From contig NZ_JAABOK010000005.1 of assembly GCF_009928525.1 (NCBI RefSeq), positions 692-64,691 of the forward strand: 64,000 nucleotides of DNA, in the 5' to 3' direction. This stretch comes from Chitinophaga solisilvae. Lineage in GTDB: Bacteria; Bacteroidota; Bacteroidia; Chitinophagales; Chitinophagaceae. The translations under genes were made by a program, and so were the position numbers. The notes below the pieces were generated by a model. The model was not told where the DNA came from and made no database searches. It saw nothing but the letters and a program-made list of their open reading frames with translations. How positions within the stretch are numbered: the stretch's first letter is position 1; every line of letters begins with the position of its first letter. This document shows, piece after piece, positions 35,700-45,621 of the stretch.

Positions 35700-36404
35700 A
35701 TGCGAAAGTTGAAAGTAGGAATGCTCCTGTTCCCGGAGATAACCATCCTGGATTTTACCGGTCCCTACGAAGTATTTAATAAGGCAGCCTGCTTTGAAGT
35801 GATTATTCTCGGAGAAACAACAGCGCCGGTGAAAGCGGAAGGAGGACTGATGCTGCAGGCCAGTGTAGCGCTGGCGGATGCTCCACAGCTGGATATTCTG
35901 TTTGTGCCGGGCGGAAAAGGTATCAACAACCTGCTTACCAATAACACCGTGCTTTCTTTCCTGGAAGAGCAGGGAAAGCAGGCAAAATATATTACGGCCG
36001 TCTGTACCGGCTCGCTGGTACTGGCTGCTGCCGGCCTGCTGCAGGGATATAAGGCTACCACGCACTGGCGCTCCCTGGAGCTGCTGCGGATGTTCCAGGT
36101 GGAAACGGTGGAGGAACGGGTAGTGAGGGACCGTAACCGCATTACCGGTGGCGGCGTTACCGCCGGGATTGATTTTGCCCTGACGCTCACCGCTATGATA
36201 GGCGGGGAGGAGATGGCAAAAATTATTCAGCTGCAGCTGGAGTATAATCCTGCACCTCCTTTCAGGGCCGGATCTCCGGCTACGGCAGGTACGCCCGTGC
36301 TGCTGGCAACACGGGAAGCAACCAAGTTTATGCTGGAAACAAGGCGGAAAATTATCCGGGAATTGCTACAGGCTCAGGCGTCATCTGCAACGCCGCTGCC
36401 CTGA
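35700..36404 (+). CDS. DJ-1/PfpI family protein
   Basis: A 234-residue protein. The start is MRKLKVGMLLFPEITILDF, because the family begins directly with this strand. Hallmarks are LDFTGPYEVFN (about 17-27), the nucleophile elbow AVCTGSLVLAAAG with the reactive Cys (about 101), and THWRS after it. The family comprises amidases, glyoxalases and AraC-type regulator domains, and this protein has no DNA-binding domain. Its 3' end overlaps the convergent desaturase gene by 53 bases. Confidence 0.9.
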   Translation: MRKLKVGMLLFPEITILDFTGPYEVFNKAACFEVIILGETTAPVKAEGGLMLQASVALADAPQLDILFVPGGKGINNLLTNNTVLSFLEEQGKQAKYITAVCTGSLVLAAAGLLQGYKATTHWRSLELLRMFQVETVEERVVRDRNRITGGGVTAGIDFALTLTAMIGGEEMAKIIQLQLEYNPAPPFRAGSPATAGTPVLLATREATKFMLETRRKIIRELLQAQASSATPLP

Positions 36405-37383
36405 TGGTTCTGATTTCTTTTTTACAGATCATCCTGTTCAGCTCCGGGTCCCATACCTTCAGCCGGAAGCAGGCACGTATATCGCGGAACCGGAGGGAGG
36501 TGGTAGTAGCGGTCTGCAGTTCAGGTATGCGCTGCATCACTTCCGGAAGACGGTAGAAAGGAATGCGCGCATTGAGGTGATGGATATGATGGTGGCCTAT
36601 GTTAGCAGTAAACCAGGCCATCACAGGGTGCATCAGCATATGGCTGGAGCTGAGCAGCGCTGCTTTGTCATAACACCAGTCTTCATTATCGCTGAATACC
36701 ACGCCGGGAAAATTATGCTGTGCATAAAACAGGTAAGCCCCTATACTACAGGCGATTGTAAATGGAATACCCACAAACAGCACCCAGCTTTGCCATCCCA
36801 GGAAATACCAGAGCATAACGCTGCCGCCTATATGAATAATAAGGGCAATCAGGGAATCTATATGTTTACGCGGGCTGCTGGTAAAGGATTGCAGGCACAT
36901 GCCGATGAGGAACATGAACAGGTAGCCGGCAGCTATCGTCAGCGGGTGACGGGTGAAAAGATAACTTCTTCTTTCACCGGGCGTCATGGCTTCAAATTTA
37001 CGGCGCGTTACAATGGGGTAGGAGCCTATGCTGGCGCTGAAAAGTTTTGAGTTGTGTTTATGGTGGTAATCATGCGAACGTTTCCAGATGCTGGAAGGCG
37101 CCAGCACGTATATGCCGAAAAAGGTCATAATGATATTGGCCAGGTGCGAATGGTGAAGGATCGCGTGGTGCTGGTGATCGTGGTAGATGACAAACATCCG
37201 TACAATCAGCAGTCCTGACAAGACGCTGCATACCAGTCTGGCCACGAGCCAGGGTGCTGTTAATGTACCGGTTAATGCCAGTGTCAGCAGGCATAATGTA
37301 GAGATGGTGTACAGCCAGCTAAGTGCTCTCTTTTCACAAGCATATGGCTTGGTGGCCAGGATCAGTTCTTTTCCTTGCAGCAT
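36352..37383 (-). CDS. Membrane fatty acid desaturase
   Basis: A 343-residue integral membrane protein with the three His boxes of membrane desaturases: HDHQHH (about 69-74), HDYHHKHN (about 104-111) and HHHIHH (about 266-271). These bind the di-iron centre. Helices flank the boxes. It probably desaturates or hydroxylates membrane lipids, with chain or carotenoid substrate unresolved. Its last 53 bases overlap the DJ-1 gene on the other strand. Start is at Met with a basic N-terminus and a family-typical length. Confidence 0.9.
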   Translation of the reverse strand: MLQGKELILATKPYACEKRALSWLYTISTLCLLTLALTGTLTAPWLVARLVCSVLSGLLIVRMFVIYHDHQHHAILHHSHLANIIMTFFGIYVLAPSSIWKRSHDYHHKHNSKLFSASIGSYPIVTRRKFEAMTPGERRSYLFTRHPLTIAAGYLFMFLIGMCLQSFTSSPRKHIDSLIALIIHIGGSVMLWYFLGWQSWVLFVGIPFTIACSIGAYLFYAQHNFPGVVFSDNEDWCYDKAALLSSSHMLMHPVMAWFTANIGHHHIHHLNARIPFYRLPEVMQRIPELQTATTTSLRFRDIRACFRLKVWDPELNRMICKKEIRTIRAAALQMTPEPVAIPG

Positions 37384-37427
37384 AGTGTAGTTGTAGTATT
37401 ACCCGAAAATATGTTTTGATATATGTG

Positions 37428-38375
37428 TTATACAACGCTTGCGCGCCTGTGTTTCCATCGTTTGTGCGACCACAGCCAGGTGGCCGGCTGTGCTATAATA
37501 TCCGTTTCCAGCTGGCGTGTATGCGCTGCCGTTATATCACCATCCTTTTCTGTAGCCGGCGTGGAAGTAAGCATATGTGCAGATACGCTGTAATAGCCGC
37601 GTCTGACGCGGTGTACCGTTACATATACTACCGGATAATTAAGTTTCTGTGCTATTTTTTCTGTGCCTTTGAACACCGGAGTGTCCTGATGCAGGAAAGT
37701 AAGCCAGTGTGCTGTTTTAGGTTGTGGCGCCTGATCTGCAATGAAGGCCGTGGCATTTACTTCTCCCCGGTTCTGCACCATATCCCGGAAAGTATCCTGC
37801 ATGGCAATCAGCCGCGTGCCGAAACGCGTACGCATACGGTACATCAGGCCATTGAACTGCTTGTTGGCCAGCGGATGATAGATGACATATAACTGTTGTC
37901 TGCAAAGGATGCTGAAGGTATTGCCTGCCCACTCCCAGTTGCCTTTGTGCCCCATCACCAGTACCACGCTTTTTTTGTCGGCCGCCAGCTGGTCAAATAA
38001 TGCCAGTGTTTCGTCCGTGAAGCGGCAGTGGTTCACCATTGCCTGTTTGCTGATAGTCAGTGTTTTAAAGGTTTCCAGGAACAGATCGCAGAGATAATGA
38101 TAAAAATCCTTGCAGATGCGTTGAATCTCGGCTTCGTTTTTGTCAGGGAAGGAGTTACGGAGGTTTTGTAAGACCACTTTCTTACGATAGCCAAGCAGGT
38201 GATACAGTAAAACGTATACTATATCACTCAGAAAGTATAATATCCGGAAAGGCAGCAGCGATACCGCATAAATTACCGGTAGTAACAGATAGTAGGCAAT
38301 TACTGACAAGTGGCACAGGTTTTTGATACTCCTAAAAGCATTATTAATAATGTAAATATATGGGTTACAGTACAC
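37428..38375 (-). CDS. LpxL/HtrB-like lipid A acyltransferase
   Basis: A 315-residue inner-membrane protein. An N-terminal hydrophobic region (about 24-60) precedes the acyltransferase domain. The catalytic HxxxxE motif is in MGHKGNWEWAG (about 144-154). Length is normal for the family, which adds secondary acyl chains to lipid A. The first ~20 residues are rich in Tyr/Ile/Asn and may not be translated; the true start could be an internal Met. It lies just downstream of the desaturase gene's start (about 45 bases) on the same strand, so a lipid-modification operon is possible. Confidence 0.9.
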   Translation of the reverse strand: MYCNPYIYIINNAFRSIKNLCHLSVIAYYLLLPVIYAVSLLPFRILYFLSDIVYVLLYHLLGYRKKVVLQNLRNSFPDKNEAEIQRICKDFYHYLCDLFLETFKTLTISKQAMVNHCRFTDETLALFDQLAADKKSVVLVMGHKGNWEWAGNTFSILCRQQLYVIYHPLANKQFNGLMYRMRTRFGTRLIAMQDTFRDMVQNRGEVNATAFIADQAPQPKTAHWLTFLHQDTPVFKGTEKIAQKLNYPVVYVTVHRVRRGYYSVSAHMLTSTPATEKDGDITAAHTRQLETDIIAQPATWLWSHKRWKHRRASVV

Positions 38376-38452
38376 TTTTCATAGCACTGCGGAAAAAAAT
38401 GAGCTTTTAGTACCTTTATACCGGTACGTGTTGTAAATTTTAATCCAGACAA

Positions 38453-39286
38453 ATGAAAACCATGAAGAAAATGCTGAAACTCGCAGGCCTGGCGGCTTTG
38501 ATCGGAATGTTCGCTTATTGCGCGCGTTCTCCTTACAGTCAGACCAATAAAATTTACCGGCAGAAGGCGAAAGATTATGCCCGTACCATACGCCAGCAGC
38601 CGGGTTACCTTGCGGGAGACGGCGGCGTACTGCCCAAATGGTGGGCAGGTACCGTTAATTTCAATCTCCGTAAACCTAATCTTGTTATCATTCATCATAC
38701 TGCGCAAAATTCGTGTGAACAAACACTGCAGACATTCACCCTGGACAGAACCCAGGTCAGCGCCCATTATGTCATCTGCCGGGATGGAATGATCCATCAC
38801 ATGCTGAATGACTACCTCCGCGCCTGGCACGGCGGTATCGCCAAATGGGGAAATCTTACAGACATCAACTCCTCATCTATCGGTATTGAGCTGGATAATA
38901 ACGGTACTGAGCCTTTCCAGCCGGCCCAGATCAACAGCCTGCTGATCCTGCTGGATACCCTGCAGCACCGCTATGGTATTCCCGCTGCCAACTTTGTAGG
39001 CCATGGTGATATTGCCCCCGGCCGTAAAGTAGATCCCAGCGCCTATTTCCCGTGGCAGCAGCTGGCAGGGAAAGGATTTGGCCTGTGGTACGACGACACG
39101 ACCAACCTCACCCTCCCCGCTGCGTTTGACAGGTGGCAGGCTCTCCGGATCATAGGCTATGATGTAAAAGATACCACCGCAGCCCTGGCCGCCTTCAAAA
39201 GACATTTTATGCCCCAGGATACTATCGCCCCTTCAGCAGAAGGCACCAATAAAGTACTGTTCCTTGTGCTGAAGAAATACCAGTAG
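38453..39286 (+). CDS. N-acetylmuramoyl-L-alanine amidase (amidase_2 type)
   Basis: A 277-residue exported protein with a lipobox-like A-Y-C-A (about 21-24), so probably a lipoprotein. The amidase domain (about 75-210) shows zinc ligands HH in IIHHTAQ, AHYVICRDG, and the later GHGDIAPGRKVDP (His and Asp). This is the T7-lysozyme/PGRP type, which cleaves the stem peptide from peptidoglycan. It is likely used in cell-wall recycling or remodelling. Two close Met codons at the start (MKTMKKM) leave the exact start open by three residues. Confidence 0.92.
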   Translation: MKTMKKMLKLAGLAALIGMFAYCARSPYSQTNKIYRQKAKDYARTIRQQPGYLAGDGGVLPKWWAGTVNFNLRKPNLVIIHHTAQNSCEQTLQTFTLDRTQVSAHYVICRDGMIHHMLNDYLRAWHGGIAKWGNLTDINSSSIGIELDNNGTEPFQPAQINSLLILLDTLQHRYGIPAANFVGHGDIAPGRKVDPSAYFPWQQLAGKGFGLWYDDTTNLTLPAAFDRWQALRIIGYDVKDTTAALAAFKRHFMPQDTIAPSAEGTNKVLFLVLKKYQ

Positions 39287-39467
39287 CATCTTTGATGACA
39301 CCTGAAAGCAGTTTTACCCCTACGCCGGTTTAAAATTTTGTGAAGTGCGTTAAATAGAGTATTTTAATAATGAGTTGTACCGATAAAACCAAAATCTGAC
39401 GATCAGCCTTGCCGGACTTATTATACCAATACTATTTATCTACACCCTTATAATCATTTCTCTTACC

Positions 39468-39863
39468 ATGAAACGCACTTCCAGATTCCCGTTTATGCTG
39501 CTGGCAGCAGCTGCCCTGCTATTGGCAGCCTCACAGCAAAAAGCCAATGCAGGAAAACATTCACTCAACCCCGTTGCCGATACGCCCTGCCTGGTTAAAT
39601 CAGAAACCGCCTACGATTTTGCCGACAGCCTCCGTAAAAAAGTATATGCGCTCATCGAAGACAGAATCGCCGGCGGCATAGAAGAAAAAGGAACCGTGAC
39701 CTGGGAAAATTCCCCCGATGCCCCTGAATACTACCATATCACCCTCCGCAGAAACAAACTATCCATCCGCTACAAAGGAACCGTCTGCCAGGACGCTGAT
39801 AAACTGATCGCACAGAATATCGACTCCTGCAAGGCAGACCTGAAGAAGCTGCTTAATAAATGA
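39468..39863 (+). CDS. Small exported protein of unknown function
   Basis: A 131-residue protein with a signal peptide (about 1-28, Leu/Ala-rich, cleavage near A-N-A-G). The mature part has three Cys (about 43, 109, 119), which could form disulfides. The rest is mixed alpha/beta. I do not recognise a family. A family B palindrome starts inside its stop codon. Confidence 0.6.
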   Translation: MKRTSRFPFMLLAAAALLLAASQQKANAGKHSLNPVADTPCLVKSETAYDFADSLRKKVYALIEDRIAGGIEEKGTVTWENSPDAPEYYHITLRRNKLSIRYKGTVCQDADKLIAQNIDSCKADLKKLLNK

Positions 39864-39978
39864 TTTACGGATTTATTGATTTTGGAATTTAGAGATTTTA
39901 AATGCAGCAAAGATCTTCGCGGATAGTATTCGCTGCATTTAAAATCTCTAAATTCCAAAATCAATAAATCCGTAAATC
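39862..39978. repeat. Long intergenic palindrome, family B (copy 2)
   Basis: GATTTACGGATTTATTGATT... (from 39862) pairs with ...AATCAATAAATCCGTAAATC (to 39978) over about 50 bases; centre contains AAATGCAGC / GCTGCATTT. It begins at the stop codon of the upstream gene. Confidence 0.88.
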
Positions 39979-39996
39979 TCTATATTGTCTATAAAT

Positions 39997-40027
39997 TTTG
40001 TAGATTAATAATTGTGTTATACTTTTG
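39997..40027 (+). promoter_or_regulatory. Bacteroidota-type promoter for SusC/SusD pair 1
   Basis: TTTG (39997-40000), 19 bases, TACTTTTG (40020-40027). It leaves a leader of about 120 bases before the SusC start, which contains a 20-codon reading frame at 40082-40144 ending 12 bases before the start codon. Confidence 0.7.
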
Positions 40028-40156
40028 TTATCGAGTGGTACATTTTTTTCCGGTCATACACCAACTATAGAGGAAACCAAAATGAAATCGTGCGTAAGCG
40101 GAAGAACTATCGTCGTTCTGCCAAGGACCACCAACAACCAATAAATTAACATTTAC

Positions 40157-43100
40157 ATGAAGTACGTCAAAAGGCTTTCGGGCCTGCTGTCCGCATTACT
40201 GTGGATACAGCAAAGCTATGCCCAGGAAATCCGGGTAGGCGGGGTAGTGACCTCCCGCCAGGATGCACAGCGTATACCCGGCGCAGTTATACGCATTAAA
40301 GGAACCAGCCAGGGAACACAGGCGGACGCTGATGGAAAATACACGATCAGCGCACATACCGGCGATACGCTGCAGATATCCTTTATCGGCTTTCAGACAG
40401 CCCTCGTACCGGTATTACAGCACCATATCATTAACATCTCCCTGGAAAATACAGACAGCAAGCTGCAGGAAGTAGTAGTAACGGCACTGGGTATTTCCAA
40501 AGAAAAAAAATCACTCGGATACGCCGTACAGGAACTGAAATCTAAAGACATTGCGGAAGCCAGGGAAACCAACCTGGTAAATGCCCTGTCCGGAAAGATT
40601 GCAGGGGTACAGGTTACCAACAGCCAGGGTAACCTCGGCTCTTCCCGTATCGTCATCCGCGGGGAAACGTCTATCGCCGGAAACAACCAGCCACTCTTCA
40701 TCCTCGATGGTATCCCCGTAGATAACAGCCAGCTGGGAATAGGCACCGGCCGCGATTTTGCCAACGCCATCTCCGATGTAAACCCGGACGATATCGCTTC
40801 CATCAGCGTACTGAAAGGCCCCAACGCTGCAGCATTGTATGGCTCCAGGGCTGCCAACGGCGTCATCCTCATCAAAACAAAAACCGGGAAAGATACGAAA
40901 GGCGGTATAGGCGTTACCGTTAATTCCAATGCCACCTTCGAAAGCCTGCTGGTATTACCCGACTTCCAGAACGTATACGGACAGGGCGCCGGCGGCCAGT
41001 TCTCCTATAAAGACGGTAAGGGCGGCGGCCTCAACGACGGCACCGACGAAAGCTGGGGGCCTAAAATGGACGGCAGGCTCATCCCGCAGTTCTTCTCCAA
41101 CGGAGAAGCCGTGCCATTTGTGCCACATCCCAATAATGTGAAAGATTTCTACGTTACCGGCTACACGCTTAACAACGGCCTCGCCGTAGGCGGCACAACC
41201 GATAAAATAGATTACCGCTTCTCCTATAACAACACCCGCCAGTCGGGGATCCTGCCCAATACCGGCATCACCCGCAATACCTTCACCGCCAGCAACACCT
41301 TCCGCATCACGCCTAAACTTACCCTCAGCACCTATGCAGATTATATCCGCACTGCGGCAGATAACCTGCCGGGGGTAGACGGCCGCCGCGGAAACAGTGT
41401 CACCCTGCAATTCATCTGGTTCGGCCGGCAGGTGGATGTTGCCCGGCTGAAAAACTACAAAAACCCTGATGGCACTGACTATAACTGGAACCATAGCTAC
41501 TATAGCAACCCCTACTGGATTCAAAATGAAAATACGGTAGGCCAGCTGAGAAACAGGTTCTTCGGAAATGCCCGGTTGTCATACGAAATACTCGACTGGC
41601 TCAGCGCCAATCTGCGCATTGGTACCGACTACTACCAGGACAGAAGAAAATATAAAGTAGCCTACTATACCAACGGAACGCCGTTCGGTTCCTATACGGA
41701 AGACAACTACGCCGTCGGTGAAACCAACGGAGAATTCACGCTCAATGCCAAAAGGAAGCTGGGCCGCGATTTCAACCTCGATGTGCTGGCCGGCGGAAAT
41801 ATCCGCACCAACCAGTTTGAGCAAAACTATCAGCAGGCCCCCAAACTCGCGGTGAAAGATGTATACACACTCAATAACTCCCGCGATCCGCTGATCTCCA
41901 CAAGTTATTTCAGCAAGCAGAAAGTATACAGCGCGTTCGGTTCCGCACAGCTTAGCTACCACAACTATGCATTTGTGAATGTAACCGCACGCAATGACTG
42001 GTCTTCCACATTGCCGGCCGGCAACAACTCCTATTTCTATCCGTCTGTCAATGCCAGCCTGGTGGTATCAGATGCGCTGCATATACAGAGCAAGGCGCTC
42101 TCCCTGCTGAAAGTACGCGGTGGATGGGCGCAGGTAGGTAAGGATACGGACCCTTATCAGCTCATCAGCACCTATCCGTTTAATCAGCCTTTCGGGTCTT
42201 ACCCGTTGCAGACAGTATCCGATAAATTTCTGAAGAAAGACCTGAAGCCGGAAATCACCACTTCCACAGAAGTAGGACTGGAAGCGGGTTTCCTGGATAA
42301 CCGCCTCCGGCTGGATGTTACCTGGTATAACTCTAACAGCCGCAACCAGATATTACTGGCAGATGTGAGCCCGACTACCGGCTACCTGAAAAAATTACTC
42401 AACGCCGGCGAAATCAATAACCGCGGTATTGAAGTGATGCTGGGGCTAACGCCGGTGACTACACGCTCCGGCTTCCGCTGGGATGTGAATGTGAACTTCG
42501 CACGCAACGTCAGCAAAGTGATAGAACTGGATAAGGAAGGGTTCCTGAACGATTATGTGCTGGGCAGTTCCGGTAACATACAGGTGCTGGCCAGCAAAGG
42601 TAAACGCTATGGCGCCCTGTATGGTAAAGCATTTGCGCGGGATGCGCAAAACAGGATTATCGTAAATGACGACGGTACCCCGGCTATTGACCCCAATAAA
42701 AAAGTACTGGGATACTTTACTCCCAACTGGACCGGCGGCATCAACAACAGCTTTTCTTTCAAAGGTTTCAGTCTGAGCTTCCTGATAGATACCAAACAGG
42801 GCGGCTCCATCTGGTCGGGTACCAACTATACCGGTATTTATACCGGCGTGCTGGCAGCCAGCCTACCAGGCAGGGACGCAGATCTCGGCGGATTGCCCTA
42901 CTATTACGACGGGCAGAAAAATGTACAGCTGCCGGATCATAATACAGCTGCTCCCGGCGGTGCTGCCGTGCATCACGACGGTATGATCTTCGACGGCTAT
43001 ACTGCCGACGGAAAGAAGAATACCCGCATTTTGTCTGCAGAAGATTATTACAAAAGTGTGTACAACAGCAGTGTCAATGAAAGCAGCGTGTATGACGCCT

Positions 43101-43339
43101 CTTTCATCAAACTGAGAGAAATTAAACTGGGGTATTCATTGCCGCAATCATGGGTACACCGGTTAAAGCTGCAGTCCGTGAATGTTGCGCTGGTAGCCAG
43201 AAACCTCGGCTATCTCCAGAAACATGTGCCTAACATCGATCCCGAAACTGCGTTCAACACCGGTAACGGTCAGGGCCTCGAAACCCTGCAGATACCCACC
43301 ACACGCAGCATCGGCTTTAACCTGAATGTTTCATTCTAA
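40157..43339 (+). CDS. SusC/RagA-type TonB-dependent outer-membrane transporter 1
   Basis: A 1060-residue protein. A signal peptide (about 1-22) is followed by a carboxypeptidase-regulatory-like domain (about 26-105), then the TonB box region LQEVVVTALGI (about 108-118) and plug with the SusC signature LYGSRAANGVILIKTKTG. A 22-strand-type barrel makes up the remainder, ending in the aromatic NVSF. It has no N-terminal STN signalling domain, and no sigma/anti-sigma pair stands beside it. With the SusD protein just downstream it imports an oligosaccharide or peptide, powered by TonB. Substrate unknown. Confidence 0.96.
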   Translation: MKYVKRLSGLLSALLWIQQSYAQEIRVGGVVTSRQDAQRIPGAVIRIKGTSQGTQADADGKYTISAHTGDTLQISFIGFQTALVPVLQHHIINISLENTDSKLQEVVVTALGISKEKKSLGYAVQELKSKDIAEARETNLVNALSGKIAGVQVTNSQGNLGSSRIVIRGETSIAGNNQPLFILDGIPVDNSQLGIGTGRDFANAISDVNPDDIASISVLKGPNAAALYGSRAANGVILIKTKTGKDTKGGIGVTVNSNATFESLLVLPDFQNVYGQGAGGQFSYKDGKGGGLNDGTDESWGPKMDGRLIPQFFSNGEAVPFVPHPNNVKDFYVTGYTLNNGLAVGGTTDKIDYRFSYNNTRQSGILPNTGITRNTFTASNTFRITPKLTLSTYADYIRTAADNLPGVDGRRGNSVTLQFIWFGRQVDVARLKNYKNPDGTDYNWNHSYYSNPYWIQNENTVGQLRNRFFGNARLSYEILDWLSANLRIGTDYYQDRRKYKVAYYTNGTPFGSYTEDNYAVGETNGEFTLNAKRKLGRDFNLDVLAGGNIRTNQFEQNYQQAPKLAVKDVYTLNNSRDPLISTSYFSKQKVYSAFGSAQLSYHNYAFVNVTARNDWSSTLPAGNNSYFYPSVNASLVVSDALHIQSKALSLLKVRGGWAQVGKDTDPYQLISTYPFNQPFGSYPLQTVSDKFLKKDLKPEITTSTEVGLEAGFLDNRLRLDVTWYNSNSRNQILLADVSPTTGYLKKLLNAGEINNRGIEVMLGLTPVTTRSGFRWDVNVNFARNVSKVIELDKEGFLNDYVLGSSGNIQVLASKGKRYGALYGKAFARDAQNRIIVNDDGTPAIDPNKKVLGYFTPNWTGGINNSFSFKGFSLSFLIDTKQGGSIWSGTNYTGIYTGVLAASLPGRDADLGGLPYYYDGQKNVQLPDHNTAAPGGAAVHHDGMIFDGYTADGKKNTRILSAEDYYKSVYNSSVNESSVYDASFIKLREIKLGYSLPQSWVHRLKLQSVNVALVARNLGYLQKHVPNIDPETAFNTGNGQGLETLQIPTTRSIGFNLNVSF

Positions 43340-43352
43340 TTACCAGGAGAAT

Positions 43353-44774
43353 ATGAAAAAGCTACTCATACCTTTCTTTATTATATGGACAATCTGCTTC
43401 AGCGCCTGCCAGAAAGAGCTGGAGAAGATAAACCGCAATCCGAACGAACCCAATACCGTGCAGCCGGACTACCTGCTGAGCAATGGTATCAAATCCAATG
43501 TAGATACCTATTGGGGACAGGACGCTACCATGGACGGCGCTTTGCTGTATGTACAGTACTGGTCCAAAATTCAGTATACGGATGCAGACCGTTACATTCC
43601 TGCTTCTACCAGCATTCAGACTGTATGGAGCAACTTTTATGCACAGGGTATACAGGACTTCACTACACTGGCACAGCTGGGCGACAGTCTGCATAACCCC
43701 AATTATAAAGCTATCGCCATCATCATGCGATCCTGGATTTTCCAGCAGCTCACCGATCTTTACGGCGATATACCTTACCGGCAGGCAGCCAGCATTGAGC
43801 AATACCTCACGCCGGTATATGACAGCCAACGGGTAGTATACAACGGGTTGCTGGCCGAACTGAAAAATGCGAATACGCTGTTTACCAATAATGCAGATGT
43901 ACAGGGAGATGTATTACTGAGAGGTGATCCGCTGCGCTGGAAGCAGTTTGCCAACGCCTTGCGCCTGCGTATAGCCCTCCGCATCGCCGATCGCGACTTT
44001 GCAGCCGCCAAAGCTGTTTTCGACGATGTAGCTGCTTCCGGGAATATACTACTGCAGAAAGACAGCCTGGTGAAACTGAACTATCTGGCTTCCCCCAACC
44101 AGAACCCGGTAGGCAGAAACCGGGAAACCCGCAATGACTACCGCATCAGTAAATCTATTGTAGATAAACTGAAAGCACTCGGTGACCCACGGTTAAGCAT
44201 ATACGCTACCGTACCCAAAGATACCAACGTAATCATCGGAGTAACCAATGGACTACCCAACGATTCCGCAGCCAGGCTGGGTTTCAGCAAAACTTCCGAT
44301 GCCGGCGCTGTATTCACGGCCACCACAGCGCCTGCCATCCTGTTCAGCTATGCAGAGCAGCAGTTTATCCTGGCAGAGGCGGCGCAACGCGGCCTTATCA
44401 GCGGTAATGCAGCTACCCTCTATAACCAGGCCATCACCGCTTCTTTTGCACAATATGGTATCTCCGCCGCTGAAGCAGCTACCTATGTGACAAAACCAGG
44501 CGTAGCCTACGACGGTGGCAACTATAAAAAATACATCGGTGAACAGAAATGGCTGGCCCTCTTCGGGCAAGGCCTGGAAGCCTTCGCAGAATGGAGACGA
44601 CTGGACTACCCGCAACTCAAACCTGCCCTCACCGGCGCCCTCAATGGCAAAATGCCGCAACGCTTCACTTACCCCTCCAGCGAGCAGGCCCTGAACGGCG
44701 CCAACTACAAAGCTGCCGTAGCACGGCAGGGTAGCGATCTGCTGACAACCAGGGTGTGGTTTGATGTGAATTGA
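43353..44774 (+). CDS. SusD/RagB-type surface lipoprotein 1
   Basis: A 473-residue protein. The start is MKKLLIPFF, preceded by AGGAG at about 43345, because this gives the lipobox F-S-A-C (Cys18). An upstream in-frame Met overlaps the SusC end and is not preferred. The mature part has the TPR-like SusD core, with typical WKQFANALRLRIALRIADRD. It caps the preceding SusC barrel and captures the substrate at the cell surface. It follows SusC by 13 bases and is followed by a family A palindrome. Confidence 0.95.
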   Translation: MKKLLIPFFIIWTICFSACQKELEKINRNPNEPNTVQPDYLLSNGIKSNVDTYWGQDATMDGALLYVQYWSKIQYTDADRYIPASTSIQTVWSNFYAQGIQDFTTLAQLGDSLHNPNYKAIAIIMRSWIFQQLTDLYGDIPYRQAASIEQYLTPVYDSQRVVYNGLLAELKNANTLFTNNADVQGDVLLRGDPLRWKQFANALRLRIALRIADRDFAAAKAVFDDVAASGNILLQKDSLVKLNYLASPNQNPVGRNRETRNDYRISKSIVDKLKALGDPRLSIYATVPKDTNVIIGVTNGLPNDSAARLGFSKTSDAGAVFTATTAPAILFSYAEQQFILAEAAQRGLISGNAATLYNQAITASFAQYGISAAEAATYVTKPGVAYDGGNYKKYIGEQKWLALFGQGLEAFAEWRRLDYPQLKPALTGALNGKMPQRFTYPSSEQALNGANYKAAVARQGSDLLTTRVWFDVN

Positions 44775-44795
44775 TGAAGGACCCCCTCTTTGAAT

Positions 44796-44940
44796 AATTG
44801 CGAATTACAAATTGCGAATTACGAATGTAGAAGCGAAGAATAGAACGAAGATTAAAAGAGATATTTTATAGTTATCTCCTTTAATCTTCGTTCTATTCTT
44901 CGCTTCTACATTCGTAATTCGCAATTTGTAATTCGTAATT
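44796..44940. repeat. Long intergenic palindrome, family A (copy 2)
   Basis: AATTGCGAATTACAAATTGC... pairs with ...GCAATTTGTAATTCGTAATT over about 65 bases, with a short unpaired centre near GATATTTTATAGTTATC. It begins 22 bases after the SusD stop. Confidence 0.88.
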
Positions 44941-44991
44941 AAAATTATATATAATTTTTTAATTATCTTTATCAAACAGGGGGACACTACT

Positions 44992-45621
44992 ATGCACCGG
45001 ATATTCCTATTGATGCTTATCATAAGCGTATTGGCCTGCAATGAGGCCGGAAATAACTCAGATGAAGATTCTACTGTGGCGGTGCCGGCGGCTTCGGAAA
45101 GAATAGCTGCACTGACGGAAGAGGAAACAGACACCATTGTACAGACGAAAGAAGATCTTCCCTGGGAAAAGATGGAGGTATTCCATTTCTCAAAGGCGCT
45201 GATAGATCATAAGGTGCCGCTGTTTACCAGCGAGCATCGCTTTACCGCAGCGCTGGGGGCGGCAGACAGCATATCCACGCCCGCCTACGACGGAATCTGT
45301 GCTTCCCAGTTTGAAGAAGAGTTTCTGTTTTTTTACAAGGATGGCTCCTGCTTTGAAAAGTTCAGTGATTCCCTCGCCTGCGAAGAATTTGTACTTACCA
45401 CCGGACATACGATCACCTGCAATGGCATAACGTTCTCCCGCAACACCACCTGGGCCGAAGTGAAAAAATATTATCCGAATGCCGTTCAGCAGGCGGAGAA
45501 TGAAGGCCGTACAGATATGGTAACACTCCGTGATTCCGATAATATGAACAGCGACAGCTCAGTCAGGTTATACTTTGAAAACGGAAAACTGGTACGGATA
45601 GAAAATTTTATACCCTGCTAA
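44992..45621 (+). CDS. Hypothetical lipoprotein
   Basis: A 209-residue protein with a lipoprotein signal peptide (lipobox V-L-A-C, Cys16), then an acidic Asn/Asp/Ser-rich region and a mature domain with four Cys (about 103, 119, 130, 142). I do not recognise a family. It overlaps the convergent LUD gene by 4 bases at its end. The start is fixed by the signal peptide. Confidence 0.65.
   Translation: MHRIFLLMLIISVLACNEAGNNSDEDSTVAVPAASERIAALTEEETDTIVQTKEDLPWEKMEVFHFSKALIDHKVPLFTSEHRFTAALGAADSISTPAYDGICASQFEEEFLFFYKDGSCFEKFSDSLACEEFVLTTGHTITCNGITFSRNTTWAEVKKYYPNAVQQAENEGRTDMVTLRDSDNMNSDSSVRLYFENGKLVRIENFIPC

Noticed and set aside
34753..36404. Possible toxin-antitoxin or CRISPR locus near the hairpin array
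   Set aside because: Hairpins have irregular spacing and different flanks, no Cas gene is present, and the following genes are ordinary metabolic ones.
40393..40935. Minus-strand frame inside the SusC gene
   Set aside because: Shadow of the SusC frame.
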